From contig CAKSVK010000024.1 of NCBI GenBank assembly GCA_934502905.1, forward strand, positions 1 to 28,638: a stretch of DNA of 28,638 nucleotides, given 5' to 3'. Of this stretch, positions 15,232 to 23,746 are shown piece by piece. Below the pieces are notes generated by a model. It saw only the letters and a list, made by a program, of their open reading frames with translations, made no database searches and was not told the DNA's origin. The translations under genes and the position numbers were made by a program. How positions within the stretch are numbered: the stretch's first letter is position 1; every line of letters begins with the position of its first letter. The DNA is from an uncultured Chitinophagaceae bacterium. GTDB lineage: Bacteria > Bacteroidota > Bacteroidia > Chitinophagales > Chitinophagaceae.

Positions 15232-16164
15232 TCACCTCTTGTATTTATCGTGTAACCCTTTTCCTGCCAGGATCATAGGCCTGATCTTTTCAATCCTGTT
15301 CACCCGGGTGGTCTCCTGCCTGGCTTCGTCTATGTATTCAATATATTCTCTTTGCCTGCCGGGTGTAATCTGCTGAAATGCATCCTTCAACGCTGTATCT
15401 TCTTCCAGCGCCTTTTTAAACAGTCCCGTGGGTTTCTTGGCGGGCGCTTTTTCGGGCTTTATCTCTTTACCATCCTTAATGGCCTGTATGCTTTCCTTTA
15501 TATAAGCCAGGATTTTCTTTTCATTCATTGCTTGTACGTCGTTAAACCGCCATTGACGCAGTCCCTTTGTTTTTCCTGCTGAACCGCTGACCAACACCTT
15601 GCCCTTATCTTCCAGGAAAACCCCGTTATAAAACCATAATGAAAAAAAATGTTTAAACCCTCCCCATCCAATAACATTTTTGCCATTCCATGTATATATG
15701 TAGGAGCCCCATTTGAACTCCCTCGTAAGATCTGTTTGCGCAATTATTTTCTGCATCAGCTTTTCTGCAGCCGCCCAGTTCCCGCGACTGGCATGCCAGT
15801 TGGGTCCTGCTTTGTCTTTCTGTTTTTCAGCATTATATTTTACCAGGTCTTTTATCAGTTGTTTGGGCAAAGGCTTGTCCAACGGAATCTGAATAGCTCC
15901 TTTCGATGTTTTATATCCTTTTAACCTATCCTCAAAATGGACGATCGCCTCCGATCCCGGGTAAATGCCCAGGTGTTGCTTAAGCAATGCAAAATGTATC
16001 AGGTTGCCGTGATACCGGAAAGTCGGCATCCTGTATGTTATTGTTTCCGTGGTTTCCCCGGGTGCCGACTTCAATATAAGCTGCCTTACCTCCTCCAGCA
16101 AAGGCTGTTGATGTGCAGGTACAGCCTTTATATATGCTTCCACGGTGGATACAGTATTAGCCAT
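15232..16164 (-). CDS. DUF1801 and YdeI/OmdA-domain protein
   Basis: A 310-aa protein with three parts: an N-terminal DUF1801 domain (about residues 1-115: VEAYIKAVPAHQQPLLEEVR..., ITYRMPTFRYHGNLIHFALLK...), a second DUF1801-like part (about 125-225: KLMQKIIAQTDLTREFKWGS...) and a C-terminal YdeI/OmdA-like domain (about 245-310: FKKALEEDTALKDAFQQITPGRQREYIEYI...). The family has been linked to bacteriocin resistance in other bacteria, but the biochemical function is not established. A basic proline-rich linker (KPEKAPAKKP) precedes the last domain. It lies 48 bp after the isomerase gene on the same strand and 150 bp before eboA, so it could be in one transcript with them. Confidence 0.85.
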   Translation of the reverse strand: MANTVSTVEAYIKAVPAHQQPLLEEVRQLILKSAPGETTETITYRMPTFRYHGNLIHFALLKQHLGIYPGSEAIVHFEDRLKGYKTSKGAIQIPLDKPLPKQLIKDLVKYNAEKQKDKAGPNWHASRGNWAAAEKLMQKIIAQTDLTREFKWGSYIYTWNGKNVIGWGGFKHFFSLWFYNGVFLEDKGKVLVSGSAGKTKGLRQWRFNDVQAMNEKKILAYIKESIQAIKDGKEIKPEKAPAKKPTGLFKKALEEDTALKDAFQQITPGRQREYIEYIDEARQETTRVNRIEKIRPMILAGKGLHDKYKR

Positions 16165-16212
16165 ACAACGGTTTTTTTATCCGGCATGCATGCGCCGGCA
16201 CAATGTTAAAAA

Positions 16213-17097
16213 TCATCCCCAATATTCCTTCATCTTTTTTCGTAAAAAAGTTACGCTTCTTTCCAACTGATCCATACCATCCACACCATCTTCTATACTG
16301 ATCCAACTGTCAAAACCTACCCGCTTCAGCTCTGCAAAGATCGCGTCATAATCATTCAAACCTTTACCGATCTCGCCGTGGCTCAGCCTTTTCGCATAAC
16401 CGGTAGCGCCACCTTCTTCTTTCCGCAGGTCCTCAATGGTACCTTCTTTCAGGTAGCGGTCGCTGGCATGCATGGTAACGACCCTGCCGGACACTTTATA
16501 CAGTAAGTCCAGCGGATCTTCCCCCGCCAGGTAAGTATTGCTGGGGTCGTAGTTTACACCAAAATTAGGATGATGGATGCTGTTCACCAGCTTACAGAAA
16601 ACCTCCATCTTTTGTGCAAATTCAGGATATTCCCAGAAATCATCCTTGTAATGATTTTCCAGTATCAGGGTAATACCCCGTTCCTGCGCATAGGGAAGGC
16701 ATTCGTAAATGGAATCTGCCGCCAGCTTCACACCTTCATCCACAGACAGTTCGGGACGTCGCTGACCGGACAGCACCCGGCAATAGGATCCGCCAAGGGC
16801 ATATGTCATATCAATCCATTCCTTTTGCTTGGCGACCTCCTTCGCCCGGAAACCTGCAGCCGGGTGAGTAAAATCCGGAGAACAGCACATCATCGGGATC
16901 GTTTTACCATGATCCTCTACCATGCTCCGGAAGACGGTCCATTTGCTTTTGTCTTTCATTTCTATAAAGCCCGCATACCACTCCAGCCCGTCTATGTCCA
17001 GCTTTACAGCTAAATCGATCCATTCGGCAACGGTCATGGTACCGTCTTTACAGAGTGCATTCATAAAGGCTTTGGGAAAGGCTGCTAACTGTGGCAT
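16213..17097 (-). CDS. Sugar phosphate isomerase/epimerase-like protein (AP endonuclease 2 fold)
   Basis: A 294-aa TIM-barrel protein of the xylose-isomerase-like superfamily. Likely metal ligands are the Glu in ITLILENHYKDD, the Asp and Asn in NFGVNYDPSNTYLAGED, the His in VVTMHASDRY, and the Glu in SWISIEDGVDGM; together they match the tatarate-epimerase/inosose-dehydratase-like layout. It should act on a sugar, keto-sugar or inositol-type compound in the cytosol. It lies upstream of the DUF1801/YdeI gene and the ebo operon on the same strand, and could supply a precursor to EboD, although that link is only positional. There is no signal peptide. The start at the ATG 17097 is preceded by an AT-rich leader. 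Confidence 0.85.
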   Translation of the reverse strand: MPQLAAFPKAFMNALCKDGTMTVAEWIDLAVKLDIDGLEWYAGFIEMKDKSKWTVFRSMVEDHGKTIPMMCCSPDFTHPAAGFRAKEVAKQKEWIDMTYALGGSYCRVLSGQRRPELSVDEGVKLAADSIYECLPYAQERGITLILENHYKDDFWEYPEFAQKMEVFCKLVNSIHHPNFGVNYDPSNTYLAGEDPLDLLYKVSGRVVTMHASDRYLKEGTIEDLRKEEGGATGYAKRLSHGEIGKGLNDYDAIFAELKRVGFDSWISIEDGVDGMDQLERSVTFLRKKMKEYWG

Positions 17098-17136
17098 ACA
17101 ACAATATAATGTTTAATATTTCAAAATAATTTTTTG

Positions 17137-17345
17137 CAGGCGGGTGTGGACACCCGCCTGTAGCACACACTACCGGTCGGCACCCGCCCGGATGATCAGT
17201 CGCCCGCCTGACCGACTGCGTCGTTCAGGAACAGGTCCTCACCGACCGGAAGCCTGCACAAAGCGAAGATCTGAACTTTTTCACCGGAGGCAAATACGCC
17301 CTCAGGATAGGAGCAGGCGATCGCTCTTTTATACCTTGCCTGGCT
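17137..17345. repeat. GC-rich element with strong palindromes in the 17098-17373 gap
   Basis: CAGGCGGGTG (17137-17146), loop TGGA, CACCCGCCTG (17151-17160) form a perfect 10-bp stem. Further on, ACCGGTCGG and CCGACCGG-type words form more inverted pairs over about 80 bases. The stretch is clearly richer in G and C than its AT-rich neighbours. No U-tract follows the stem on either strand. A minus-strand frame reads plausible amino-acid text for about 40 codons, but it has stops and no known motif. It looks like an inserted or dispersed element rather than part of the adjacent genes. Confidence 0.4.
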
Positions 17346-17373
17346 TATTTTTTTCTGTTAAAACAGCCGGCAC

Positions 17374-18498
17374 TCAGCTATTGAATATATACCGGTAGGT
17401 AATATGCTTTTTAGTAAACACCGCGCCGGTAGCTTCATGCAGCGACATCATTTTTGTATTGAAAGCACCTACCCAGGAAAGTTCCATCTCCCGGTATCGT
17501 TTCAGTGGCAGAACATACGCTTTGATCCTGGTGAACATGGCAGATTCCAACCCATGGTTCTGGTACTTCTGCTTGGTACCCATCACCAGGGCCCGCATAC
17601 GCTTGTTGACATGCCGGTAGCGGTTATATAAAAACTTCAGCTTACCTATCCAGCCCAGCTTACCATTCAGGTTACAGATCAACTCGTTGGCATCCGGAAC
17701 CAGCACTACAAATGATGCCGGCTCGTTGTTGATATAGGAAAACCAGATAAGCTTTTCGTCCAGCACCGGCTTTATTTTGCTGAACGTTTCCCTGACACTC
17801 TCTGCGCTTATGGAAGCATGTCCTTCGTGGTTCTGCCAGGCATCGTTATAGATCTCGATAAAGTCGTTCAGGAACTTATCGAACCTCCTGATGGAAAAAT
17901 GCTCGAATGAATAACCTGCTTTTTTTTCCACCCATTCAGATATCTTCCCGAACCGTTCGGGGAATGGCCTGGTGATATCCAGCCTGTTGGATATCTGCTC
18001 ATATAACGTTGTGAAGCCATATCTTTCAAACAACCGCTTGTAATAAGGAGGATGATAATTGGTACCGTAATACGGACGGGAGAACCCTTCTACCAGCAGT
18101 CCCCACCAAAGATCTGTTTCTCCAAAATTTACCGGACCGTCCATTGCCTGCATCCCCCGTTCTGCAAGCCATATCCGGGCAGTATCAAATAAAAGATCAG
18201 CCGCATCCTGGTTGTCAATACATTCAAAAAAGCCACAGCCACCTGTAGGCTGCTTATGCTTATATGCCTTTTTTTCATTAATGAACGCTGCAATCCGCCC
18301 GATGACCTTGTTGTCTTTAAGTAATATCCACCGTGTGCATTTACCCCACTGAAAATACGGGTTCTTCTGCTCGTTGAAAACTGCTTCGATATCCACATCG
18401 AGCGGGCGCACCCAGTTCGGATCATTTTTGTAGATAGATTTCGGCAGATCAAGAAAAAGCCTTTTATCCCTGGAAGTTTTTACTTCAGCAATTTGCAT
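17374..18498 (-). CDS. GNAT-like acyltransferase family protein of unknown substrate
   Basis: A 374-aa cytosolic protein related to the large GNAT-like hypothetical family (YghO type). An N-terminal acyltransferase-like part contains LPKSIYKNDPNWVRPL and GKCTRWILLKDNKVIGRIAAFINEKK (strand-turn-strand typical of GNAT), followed by GPVNFGETDLWWGLLVEGF, then a C-terminal GNAT half with YNDAWQNHEGH and MGTKQKYQNHGLESAMF. A PPYYKRLFERYGF segment is typical of this group. The family is common in Bacteroidota; substrates are not known. It stands alone: a 276-bp GC-rich gap follows it and a 285-bp gap precedes it. Confidence 0.78.
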   Translation of the reverse strand: MQIAEVKTSRDKRLFLDLPKSIYKNDPNWVRPLDVDIEAVFNEQKNPYFQWGKCTRWILLKDNKVIGRIAAFINEKKAYKHKQPTGGCGFFECIDNQDAADLLFDTARIWLAERGMQAMDGPVNFGETDLWWGLLVEGFSRPYYGTNYHPPYYKRLFERYGFTTLYEQISNRLDITRPFPERFGKISEWVEKKAGYSFEHFSIRRFDKFLNDFIEIYNDAWQNHEGHASISAESVRETFSKIKPVLDEKLIWFSYINNEPASFVVLVPDANELICNLNGKLGWIGKLKFLYNRYRHVNKRMRALVMGTKQKYQNHGLESAMFTRIKAYVLPLKRYREMELSWVGAFNTKMMSLHEATGAVFTKKHITYRYIFNS

Positions 18499-18639
18499 GT
18501 CGGATATTCGGTATATATTGTTAAATATAGCAAAAAATGATTATTCCCGGTAAAAACAGGAGTATTTACGTAGTGAAAGCTGGTATCACTTATTCTTGCC
18601 AGGCATTCAGATAAACGCCACAAGCAGTATAACTATCAT

Positions 18640-18735
18640 GTATGGTGGAGCGACATCAGGGCCGGAGCGCCGCCGTTAGACAGCCTCCGGTGAAAGGGCT
18701 AATTACCCTGGAATGTCGGGGTCAGGGACGGGGAC
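18640..18735. repeat. GC-rich island with a three-way-junction-like fold
   Basis: CGACAT (18651-18656) pairs with ATGTCG (18713-18718), enclosing CCGGAG/CTCCGG (18662-18667 with 18685-18690) and AGGG/CCCT (18695-18698 with 18706-18709). It lies in the 285-bp gap between the kinase gene's end and the GNAT-like gene's start, in otherwise AT-rich DNA. It may be a dispersed element or a structured RNA; no family was recognised and no U-tract follows. Confidence 0.35.
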
Positions 18736-18783
18736 TATTAAGAACATGGAAACAGATCGTCAGAAAAATGATACCTAACTTTT

Positions 18784-20094
18784 TTAAACCGCTGTGCTCA
18801 TTGTACTAAAAGTAGCGGATAACTTACATCCCCGGCCGGGAGAAGATTCAATCACCATTTCCCCCAGGTAGGGTTGCAGCCGGGTGCGGATGTTGTTTAA
18901 CCCGATGCCGGTTGTAACAGCGGAAGGATTAAAGCCTTCTCCATCATCCGTAATGGAGACAAGAAAATCATCCTCCTTTCGACTCACGCTGATGGATACA
19001 TGCTGCGCTTTGGCATACTTAACGATATTATTGAGCTGCTCCTGCACGATACGGTATACCAGTATCTTCTGCTCATTGTTTAGGGATGATTCACCGAAAT
19101 TATCAAATTCAATCGTAAACCCGATCTGTTTTACGCGGCTGATATCCAATGTCAGCTTTTCGATTGCTTTTTTAAGCGTGGTTTCCGAAAAAGACGGTGG
19201 TTTGATAGAAGCTGACAGTTCGCGGATGTCATTGATCGCATCCATGATTATATTTTTCACCTCAGGTGCTAATTGCTGCGCCCTTTCAGGTTTTGCTTCT
19301 ATTTCACCGGCATACAGGCGGGCAACGGATAACAGCTGGCAGACGTTGTCATGTAACTCTTCTGCCCAACGGTTCTTCTCGCTTTCCTGCGCCTGTATGA
19401 TGGAAGAGGTCAGTTCCTGCTTGTGTTTGAGCTGCTGTTTATATTGCTCGGTTTGCAGGCTGCGTAATGCACTGATGTCGAGCACCGTTCCGATGATCCG
19501 TGCAGGTTTTGCCGTTTCATTATTCCGCAACAGGTAAATACTGATCAGCAGGTTGTAATAGATATCATCGTTGCCACGCAGCCTGTATTCCGACTGTCCG
19601 GAAGCCTGGCCGGAAGTAAGGAAACCTTCAAGCTCCTTTTCCAGCCGGGATTTGTCGTCGGGATGGACCCTCTCCAGGAAAGTTTGCCAATAGCTGCCTT
19701 TATCACAGGGAAGAAATAACTCCATTTTTTTATTGACCTCTATCACCCCGCTCTCCAGGTCAAAATCAAATATCCCTTCTAGGGTAGTTTTATTCAATAC
19801 TTCAAACCGTTTCTCCAGACTTTCTTTTTGCCTGGATGATTGTGTAAAGCGCCCATAAAACCGGTAAGCCAGTAAAAAAAACAATAAGCCGGAAAAGATA
19901 ACAAAAAAAATTCCTTTAAACTTTTGTACCTCATGCAATGCAGCCGCATCGTCTCCTGTCAGTTTTATCGCCAGGGTATCACTGAATATTACCCAAAGAG
20001 TGCTAAAGAGAACGTAGAGGGATGCCAGCCGCAAGACCGGGGTACACTGCACTATCCTGGGTTTCGACACGGGTTGATCAAAATATGGGTTCAT
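18784..20094 (-). CDS. Orphan sensor histidine kinase (PAS, HisKA_3, HATPase)
   Basis: A 436-aa membrane kinase, taken from the ATG at 20094; the frame opens six codons earlier at a TTG (20112), but a TAnnTTTG box at 20125-20118 places transcription start close to that TTG and favours the ATG. Two hydrophobic helices (about 23-40 and 61-79) flank a short extracytoplasmic loop. A PAS-like domain follows (about 95-212), then a HisKA_3 dimerisation helix with H248 in EKNRWAEELHDNVCQLL, and a C-terminal ATPase domain with EQLNNIVKYAKA (N-box), SITDDGEGF and GIGLNNIRTR. Kinases of this type normally phosphorylate NarL/LuxR-type regulators, but no regulator gene is adjacent. The signal sensed is unknown. 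Confidence 0.92.
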   Translation of the reverse strand: MNPYFDQPVSKPRIVQCTPVLRLASLYVLFSTLWVIFSDTLAIKLTGDDAAALHEVQKFKGIFFVIFSGLLFFLLAYRFYGRFTQSSRQKESLEKRFEVLNKTTLEGIFDFDLESGVIEVNKKMELFLPCDKGSYWQTFLERVHPDDKSRLEKELEGFLTSGQASGQSEYRLRGNDDIYYNLLISIYLLRNNETAKPARIIGTVLDISALRSLQTEQYKQQLKHKQELTSSIIQAQESEKNRWAEELHDNVCQLLSVARLYAGEIEAKPERAQQLAPEVKNIIMDAINDIRELSASIKPPSFSETTLKKAIEKLTLDISRVKQIGFTIEFDNFGESSLNNEQKILVYRIVQEQLNNIVKYAKAQHVSISVSRKEDDFLVSITDDGEGFNPSAVTTGIGLNNIRTRLQPYLGEMVIESSPGRGCKLSATFSTMSTAV

Positions 20095-20117
20095 ATAAAT
20101 ATTGGGATTCAAACCCC

Positions 20118-20125
20118 CAAAAGTA
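20118..20125 (-). promoter_or_regulatory. TAnnTTTG -7 box for the sensor kinase gene
   Basis: Minus strand TACTTTTG matches the Bacteroidota -7 consensus. A clear -33 TTG at the right distance was not seen. It would leave a leader of roughly 20 nt before the ATG at 20094. Confidence 0.4.
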
Positions 20126-20170
20126 TTGGGTCGTCAGAGGGTAACGAATGACACCTGTCAATTTTTTTTC

Positions 20171-20233
20171 TGACTTATGTCATGGTTTTGACATTTGTTT
20201 ACAACGAAAGGCAGGTTTTTTTATTGTCAAAAC
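20171..20233. promoter_or_regulatory. Inverted repeats between the kinase and the lipoprotein gene (possible operator)
   Basis: ATGTCA (20177-20182) and TGACAT (20189-20194) are inverted with a six-base gap, and GTTTTGAC (20185-20192) is inverted relative to GTCAAAAC (20226-20233). The same TGAC/GTCA words also occur at 20171-20174. They lie in the shared region of two divergent genes, so a regulator binding there could act on both. No known site was matched. Confidence 0.3.
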
Positions 20234-20389
20234 AAGTCTCTCCGCCTAAAAACGGGATACATTTAACTTATATTGTTAAAATCATATCCAGTTAAGCATA
20301 CCAAAAAACCAGTAGACAAAATATACCAGATTTACGTGATTAAATGAATGTGTGTGATACGCTTACTTTGCATCAAAACACTGTTGCAT

Positions 20390-21457
20390 ATGCTCCGAAA
20401 GTTTAAGTTGTTATCACTGATATCATTGCTGGTTCTGGTGATTGCGGCCTGTGATAAGGGGAAAGATACAGGAAACCATTCCTCCTTAAAGAATCTTTCC
20501 GGTACGCTCTATTGGTTTTTTGCCGGAAGTGCGGGATACTACGAATTAAGCGCGAACAGGTATGTGGAAGAAATGATGAAAATGGGGTCGGCTTCCTCGC
20601 GTTTTGATGCCTTTGACATATCCTGGGACAACAGGAAAATAATGCTTACGATGGATGTGGAAGGGACTTTCAATTTTGATGAAAGACGCATTGTGCTCCG
20701 TAACAAGACAGATAACATTACTTACAGCGAAATACAAAGCGGAAACAATATAACAGATTTCTCGTTTGAATGGGAAGATGTTTCTGATGTATACGGTCAT
20801 ATTTCACCCAACGAAAAATATGTAGCAGTGGATGCACAACACTTTTCAGATCTGCCCGTAGCTATCGTTGGGGTGGATGAAAAAGAAATTATCAGCGGCT
20901 GGAAAGTGGATGGGGTAAGCCTTCTGGACTATGGCATACCGGTATGGACAGCAGACAACAAGCTTTATTTCAGAATATTGAACAACTTGTATCAAAGCTC
21001 GCCGGAAGATGAATACGTTTCGGCCAACCATATCCTGACAATGGAGAACGGCAGCAGCTTTGTAACGGTGAATCCGCAGGGAACCAAAATTGCATTTCGC
21101 AGGAACAAGCACCTGTGGATGTGCAACATCGACGGCAGCGGCTTACAGCAGATCACAACGGCAGAAACCTCCAATGTAATAGACTATGACGGAGAGCGCA
21201 AACCCGTTTTCTCACCCGACGGAAAATATATCGCTTTTACGGGAGCAACCCAAAGGGGTACTCCCTGGAGCGATCATAATTATCCGGATGGCGGATGGGT
21301 GGCAGCCACGGGGGGAAAATATGGTTATATCATCATCATTCCTGCGGATGGTAAGCTGTATAATCTTGATGACAAAAACAGCGGTGCAATATGGCTGAAA
21401 AAGCCAGGCGATAACGTCAATGGCATCCCCTGCAGCGGCTCGCTTATCTGGCGGTAA
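20390..21457 (+). CDS. Lipoprotein with TolB/PD40-like beta-propeller repeats
   Basis: A 355-aa predicted lipoprotein from the ATG at 20390: a basic start (MLRKFK), a hydrophobic core and a lipobox VIAAC with lipidated C21. An upstream in-frame ATG at 20348 would put 14 odd residues before this signal peptide and a TTACTTTG promoter-like box (20363-20370) lies after it, so the later start is preferred. Propeller-type repeats are seen as HISPNEKYVAVDAQ, VNPQGTKIAFRRNKHLWMC (with NIDGSGLQQIT) and FSPDGKYIAFTGA, the DPP/TolB PD40 signature. It probably sits in the periplasm or outer membrane and binds a partner protein or sugar; no enzyme motif was found. It diverges from the sensor kinase gene. 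Confidence 0.82.
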   Translation: MLRKFKLLSLISLLVLVIAACDKGKDTGNHSSLKNLSGTLYWFFAGSAGYYELSANRYVEEMMKMGSASSRFDAFDISWDNRKIMLTMDVEGTFNFDERRIVLRNKTDNITYSEIQSGNNITDFSFEWEDVSDVYGHISPNEKYVAVDAQHFSDLPVAIVGVDEKEIISGWKVDGVSLLDYGIPVWTADNKLYFRILNNLYQSSPEDEYVSANHILTMENGSSFVTVNPQGTKIAFRRNKHLWMCNIDGSGLQQITTAETSNVIDYDGERKPVFSPDGKYIAFTGATQRGTPWSDHNYPDGGWVAATGGKYGYIIIIPADGKLYNLDDKNSGAIWLKKPGDNVNGIPCSGSLIWR

Positions 21458-21922
21458 AGAAAATCTACCTCTGCAAGCATTGAGCATACCTTCTCCCCGC
21501 CTCAACAACCGTTCACCCGGGCGCAGATCCTCCATACGCTGGCCATAATCCTGCAGAATAAGCTCCAGGAACCAGTGCCGTGTGAAAGTTGCGTAAAAAC
21601 ACGCAACCGCGCGACCCGTTGCCTCTCCATATGTCTCCGCGCGCAACTCAAATGCAGATTGCTGCAGCAAATTATTTTCCGCTGGATTATACTGATATTC
21701 CCGGGAATAGCGGGGATCTTTTGAAGCGACGTTGAATGTAATACCATCCCTCTCTGTGATGCCAACACTTTCTATCCAACCCAGGCTCTGAGAAATCTGC
21801 ATATCCGTTTGTGCGCCCCCGATACCTCCTGCACCGGCGGATAGTGAGATCGGCTCAGCCAATGATAACACAATCCCGCCCACCGGAATGATACAAGGGG
21901 GGTCTGGACCGCACTGGATGTT
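21458..21922. other. 465-bp gap with one unassigned minus-strand open frame
   Basis: Between the convergent lipoprotein and arylsulfotransferase genes no known gene is recognised. On the minus strand the frame of the arylsulfotransferase stays open after its TAG stop (21925-21923) through the whole gap and on to 21212, starting with NIQCGPDPPCIIPVGG and including YSREYQYNPAENN and LQDYGQRMEDLRPGERLL. Composition looks coding-like, but the last 246 bases are antisense to the lipoprotein gene, and the only ATG is at 21883. It may be a gene fragment or chance. No terminator was identified for either gene. Confidence 0.35.
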
Positions 21923-23746
21923 CTATATATTTTCGGGGTATACCAACATCCTGGTAACACGGTGAAAAGCCGTATTGCTGGATGCGGTGATCTCCATCTC
22001 AAAAACAACTTCCCTGGTGATAGGATCTATTTCCACAACACGTCCTCCAAAACCTTTTGCCGTGGGAACACCCATACCCGGACAAAACATCACATGGCCC
22101 GTTTGGCGGAGGTATTGCACACCTGACAAAGCCTGCGAAAAACAATCTTTTCCTCTTTCCCTGCCATAGGCCCATACCTGCTGCACCGTTCTTTTTGACT
22201 CATCTATTTTATATTCCACTATGCGGCTGTAATTGCCTGTGCTGTTCAGCGCATTGGAGATCCAATGGCGATTGTACCCGTTGTCGAATACCAGTATATT
22301 ACCACCGGATAAAGCAACGGGGGTATGTGGTCCCCAGGACCAGTCAAAATCAGCAGTAGCGGCGTCGCCATCCACTACGGCCGGGTCTGTGAGCAGGTTA
22401 CCTTTCTCATCAACCGGGTTCAGCAAAAAAGGGCGGTAGCTTTCGCTCCAATGCTTATGCGGGGAAATGATCCAGCGTACATTACCCGCTGGTGCAAAGC
22501 TGACAATACCCTGGTAACGCATGGTGGCCAACAGGTTGTCTCCTGTTTCTGTAATGGCGTTATTGTGCGCCCAATTGGTAGGGTTTTGTGAAAACTGCGG
22601 GGGTGTGATCCCGTCCGGCTTTACATAACGGGATGTATCCAGCATACCGGCAAGGTCCCACTCTTTTACGACCGACCCGCTGTTGGGCTCCAGCTCTATG
22701 ATAAAATCGTTTATACGTGGCTGTCCGTTCTTCAGGCGGGCATCCGACCTGGATACGGTGATCAAAAAGTTGCCATTGGCTGCTTCTGTGATCTCATGAT
22801 GGAAGGAGTAACCGGACTTTTGAAGATCCCACTGGCGCAGCAGGTTACCGAACATGTCTATTTCCACTATCCGGTGCAGCGCCTGGTCACCGGAAATAAA
22901 AGTTCCTTTTTGGGTACGTTTTAAACCAATGGATGCTGAAAATTTCTCCAGCTCCGGTGATGCTTTTAACAACAATATCCAACGTATCTCGCCCTCATGA
23001 TCTACCATGTACGGTATGGACAGATCCAGCTCACTCATACCCGGGTAGCTTACCAGGTTCACCCCGGGTTCCATTCTTGCAGGTTGTGCCATTGCAATCT
23101 GTACCTGGGGAAAATCCTGCACCGGTAAGGGTTCTGTACGGATATGCACTGTTGCCTTACCACGTTCCCCGCCATCCTTATCTGTAAACGTAAAATCAAC
23201 TATATTATCATGGTCGGGGTATAAGCCGAACACGGGAACACTTTGCCTTATGGTTTGCATGTGACATAAATGCGAAATTGTTCCGCCTTCGCCATTTTTT
23301 CCATGCACAGTCACACGTATACGTCCGTAAGTGGGCAGCTTTATTTCCGCCATTGCCGCCAACGGATTATAACCCGACGGATCGGGTTGCACCCGCTCTA
23401 CCATAAAATCCAAAGAAGTTCCTTTGGATGGTACGGTCAGTTTCGAACCATCCCTGAAGGTCAAGACCGTTTTCCAGGAAGCCGGCTCAGGCGTAATATC
23501 CGTGATCTCCGCCCTCCCGACCCGTAATGTTGTTGTTTCAAAGTTGAACAGGTAATCACCGGCATCTTCTGATACACTGTTCAATAGCTCACCGCTATCG
23601 ACCATGCCCTGCAATGACTGCCTGGATGTGACATCAATTGTAATATCCCTGTTTTTTCCCGTGCATGAAAGCAATAAAGCCACCAGGCCGCCTAACAGCA
23701 GGCCCGGTAACTTTACACATATATGCCATCTCATCACTAACGCCAT
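21923..23746 (-). CDS. Arylsulfate sulfotransferase family lipoprotein
   Basis: A 607-aa lipoprotein (basic start, hydrophobic stretch, lipobox LLLSC, C28) with an N-terminal domain of about 200 residues followed by a six-bladed propeller-like arylsulfotransferase domain. Enzymes of this family (ASST) move sulfate from one phenolic ester to another phenol without PAPS. The positions that carry the reaction appear conserved by hand alignment: H316/H317 (SFHHEIT), H394 (NWAHNNAITET), R410 (ATMRYQG) and H474 (WGPHTPVALSGGNILVFDNG), so it may be active. The ATG used (23746) overlaps the susD end by ten bases; an ATG at 23734, two bases after the susD stop, is also plausible. Third gene of the susC-susD operon. 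Confidence 0.88.
   Translation of the reverse strand: MALVMRWHICVKLPGLLLGGLVALLLSCTGKNRDITIDVTSRQSLQGMVDSGELLNSVSEDAGDYLFNFETTTLRVGRAEITDITPEPASWKTVLTFRDGSKLTVPSKGTSLDFMVERVQPDPSGYNPLAAMAEIKLPTYGRIRVTVHGKNGEGGTISHLCHMQTIRQSVPVFGLYPDHDNIVDFTFTDKDGGERGKATVHIRTEPLPVQDFPQVQIAMAQPARMEPGVNLVSYPGMSELDLSIPYMVDHEGEIRWILLLKASPELEKFSASIGLKRTQKGTFISGDQALHRIVEIDMFGNLLRQWDLQKSGYSFHHEITEAANGNFLITVSRSDARLKNGQPRINDFIIELEPNSGSVVKEWDLAGMLDTSRYVKPDGITPPQFSQNPTNWAHNNAITETGDNLLATMRYQGIVSFAPAGNVRWIISPHKHWSESYRPFLLNPVDEKGNLLTDPAVVDGDAATADFDWSWGPHTPVALSGGNILVFDNGYNRHWISNALNSTGNYSRIVEYKIDESKRTVQQVWAYGRERGKDCFSQALSGVQYLRQTGHVMFCPGMGVPTAKGFGGRVVEIDPITREVVFEMEITASSNTAFHRVTRMLVYPENI

Noticed and set aside
16181..16200. 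CCGGC/GCCGG hairpin between the isomerase and DUF1801/YdeI genes as a terminator
   Set aside because: On the minus strand the stem is followed by A residues, not T, so it does not form an intrinsic terminator for the isomerase transcript.
17144..17398. 84-codon plus-strand frame in the GC-rich gap
   Set aside because: Arginine/proline-rich text typical of chance frames in GC-rich palindromic DNA; overlaps the end of the GNAT-like gene.
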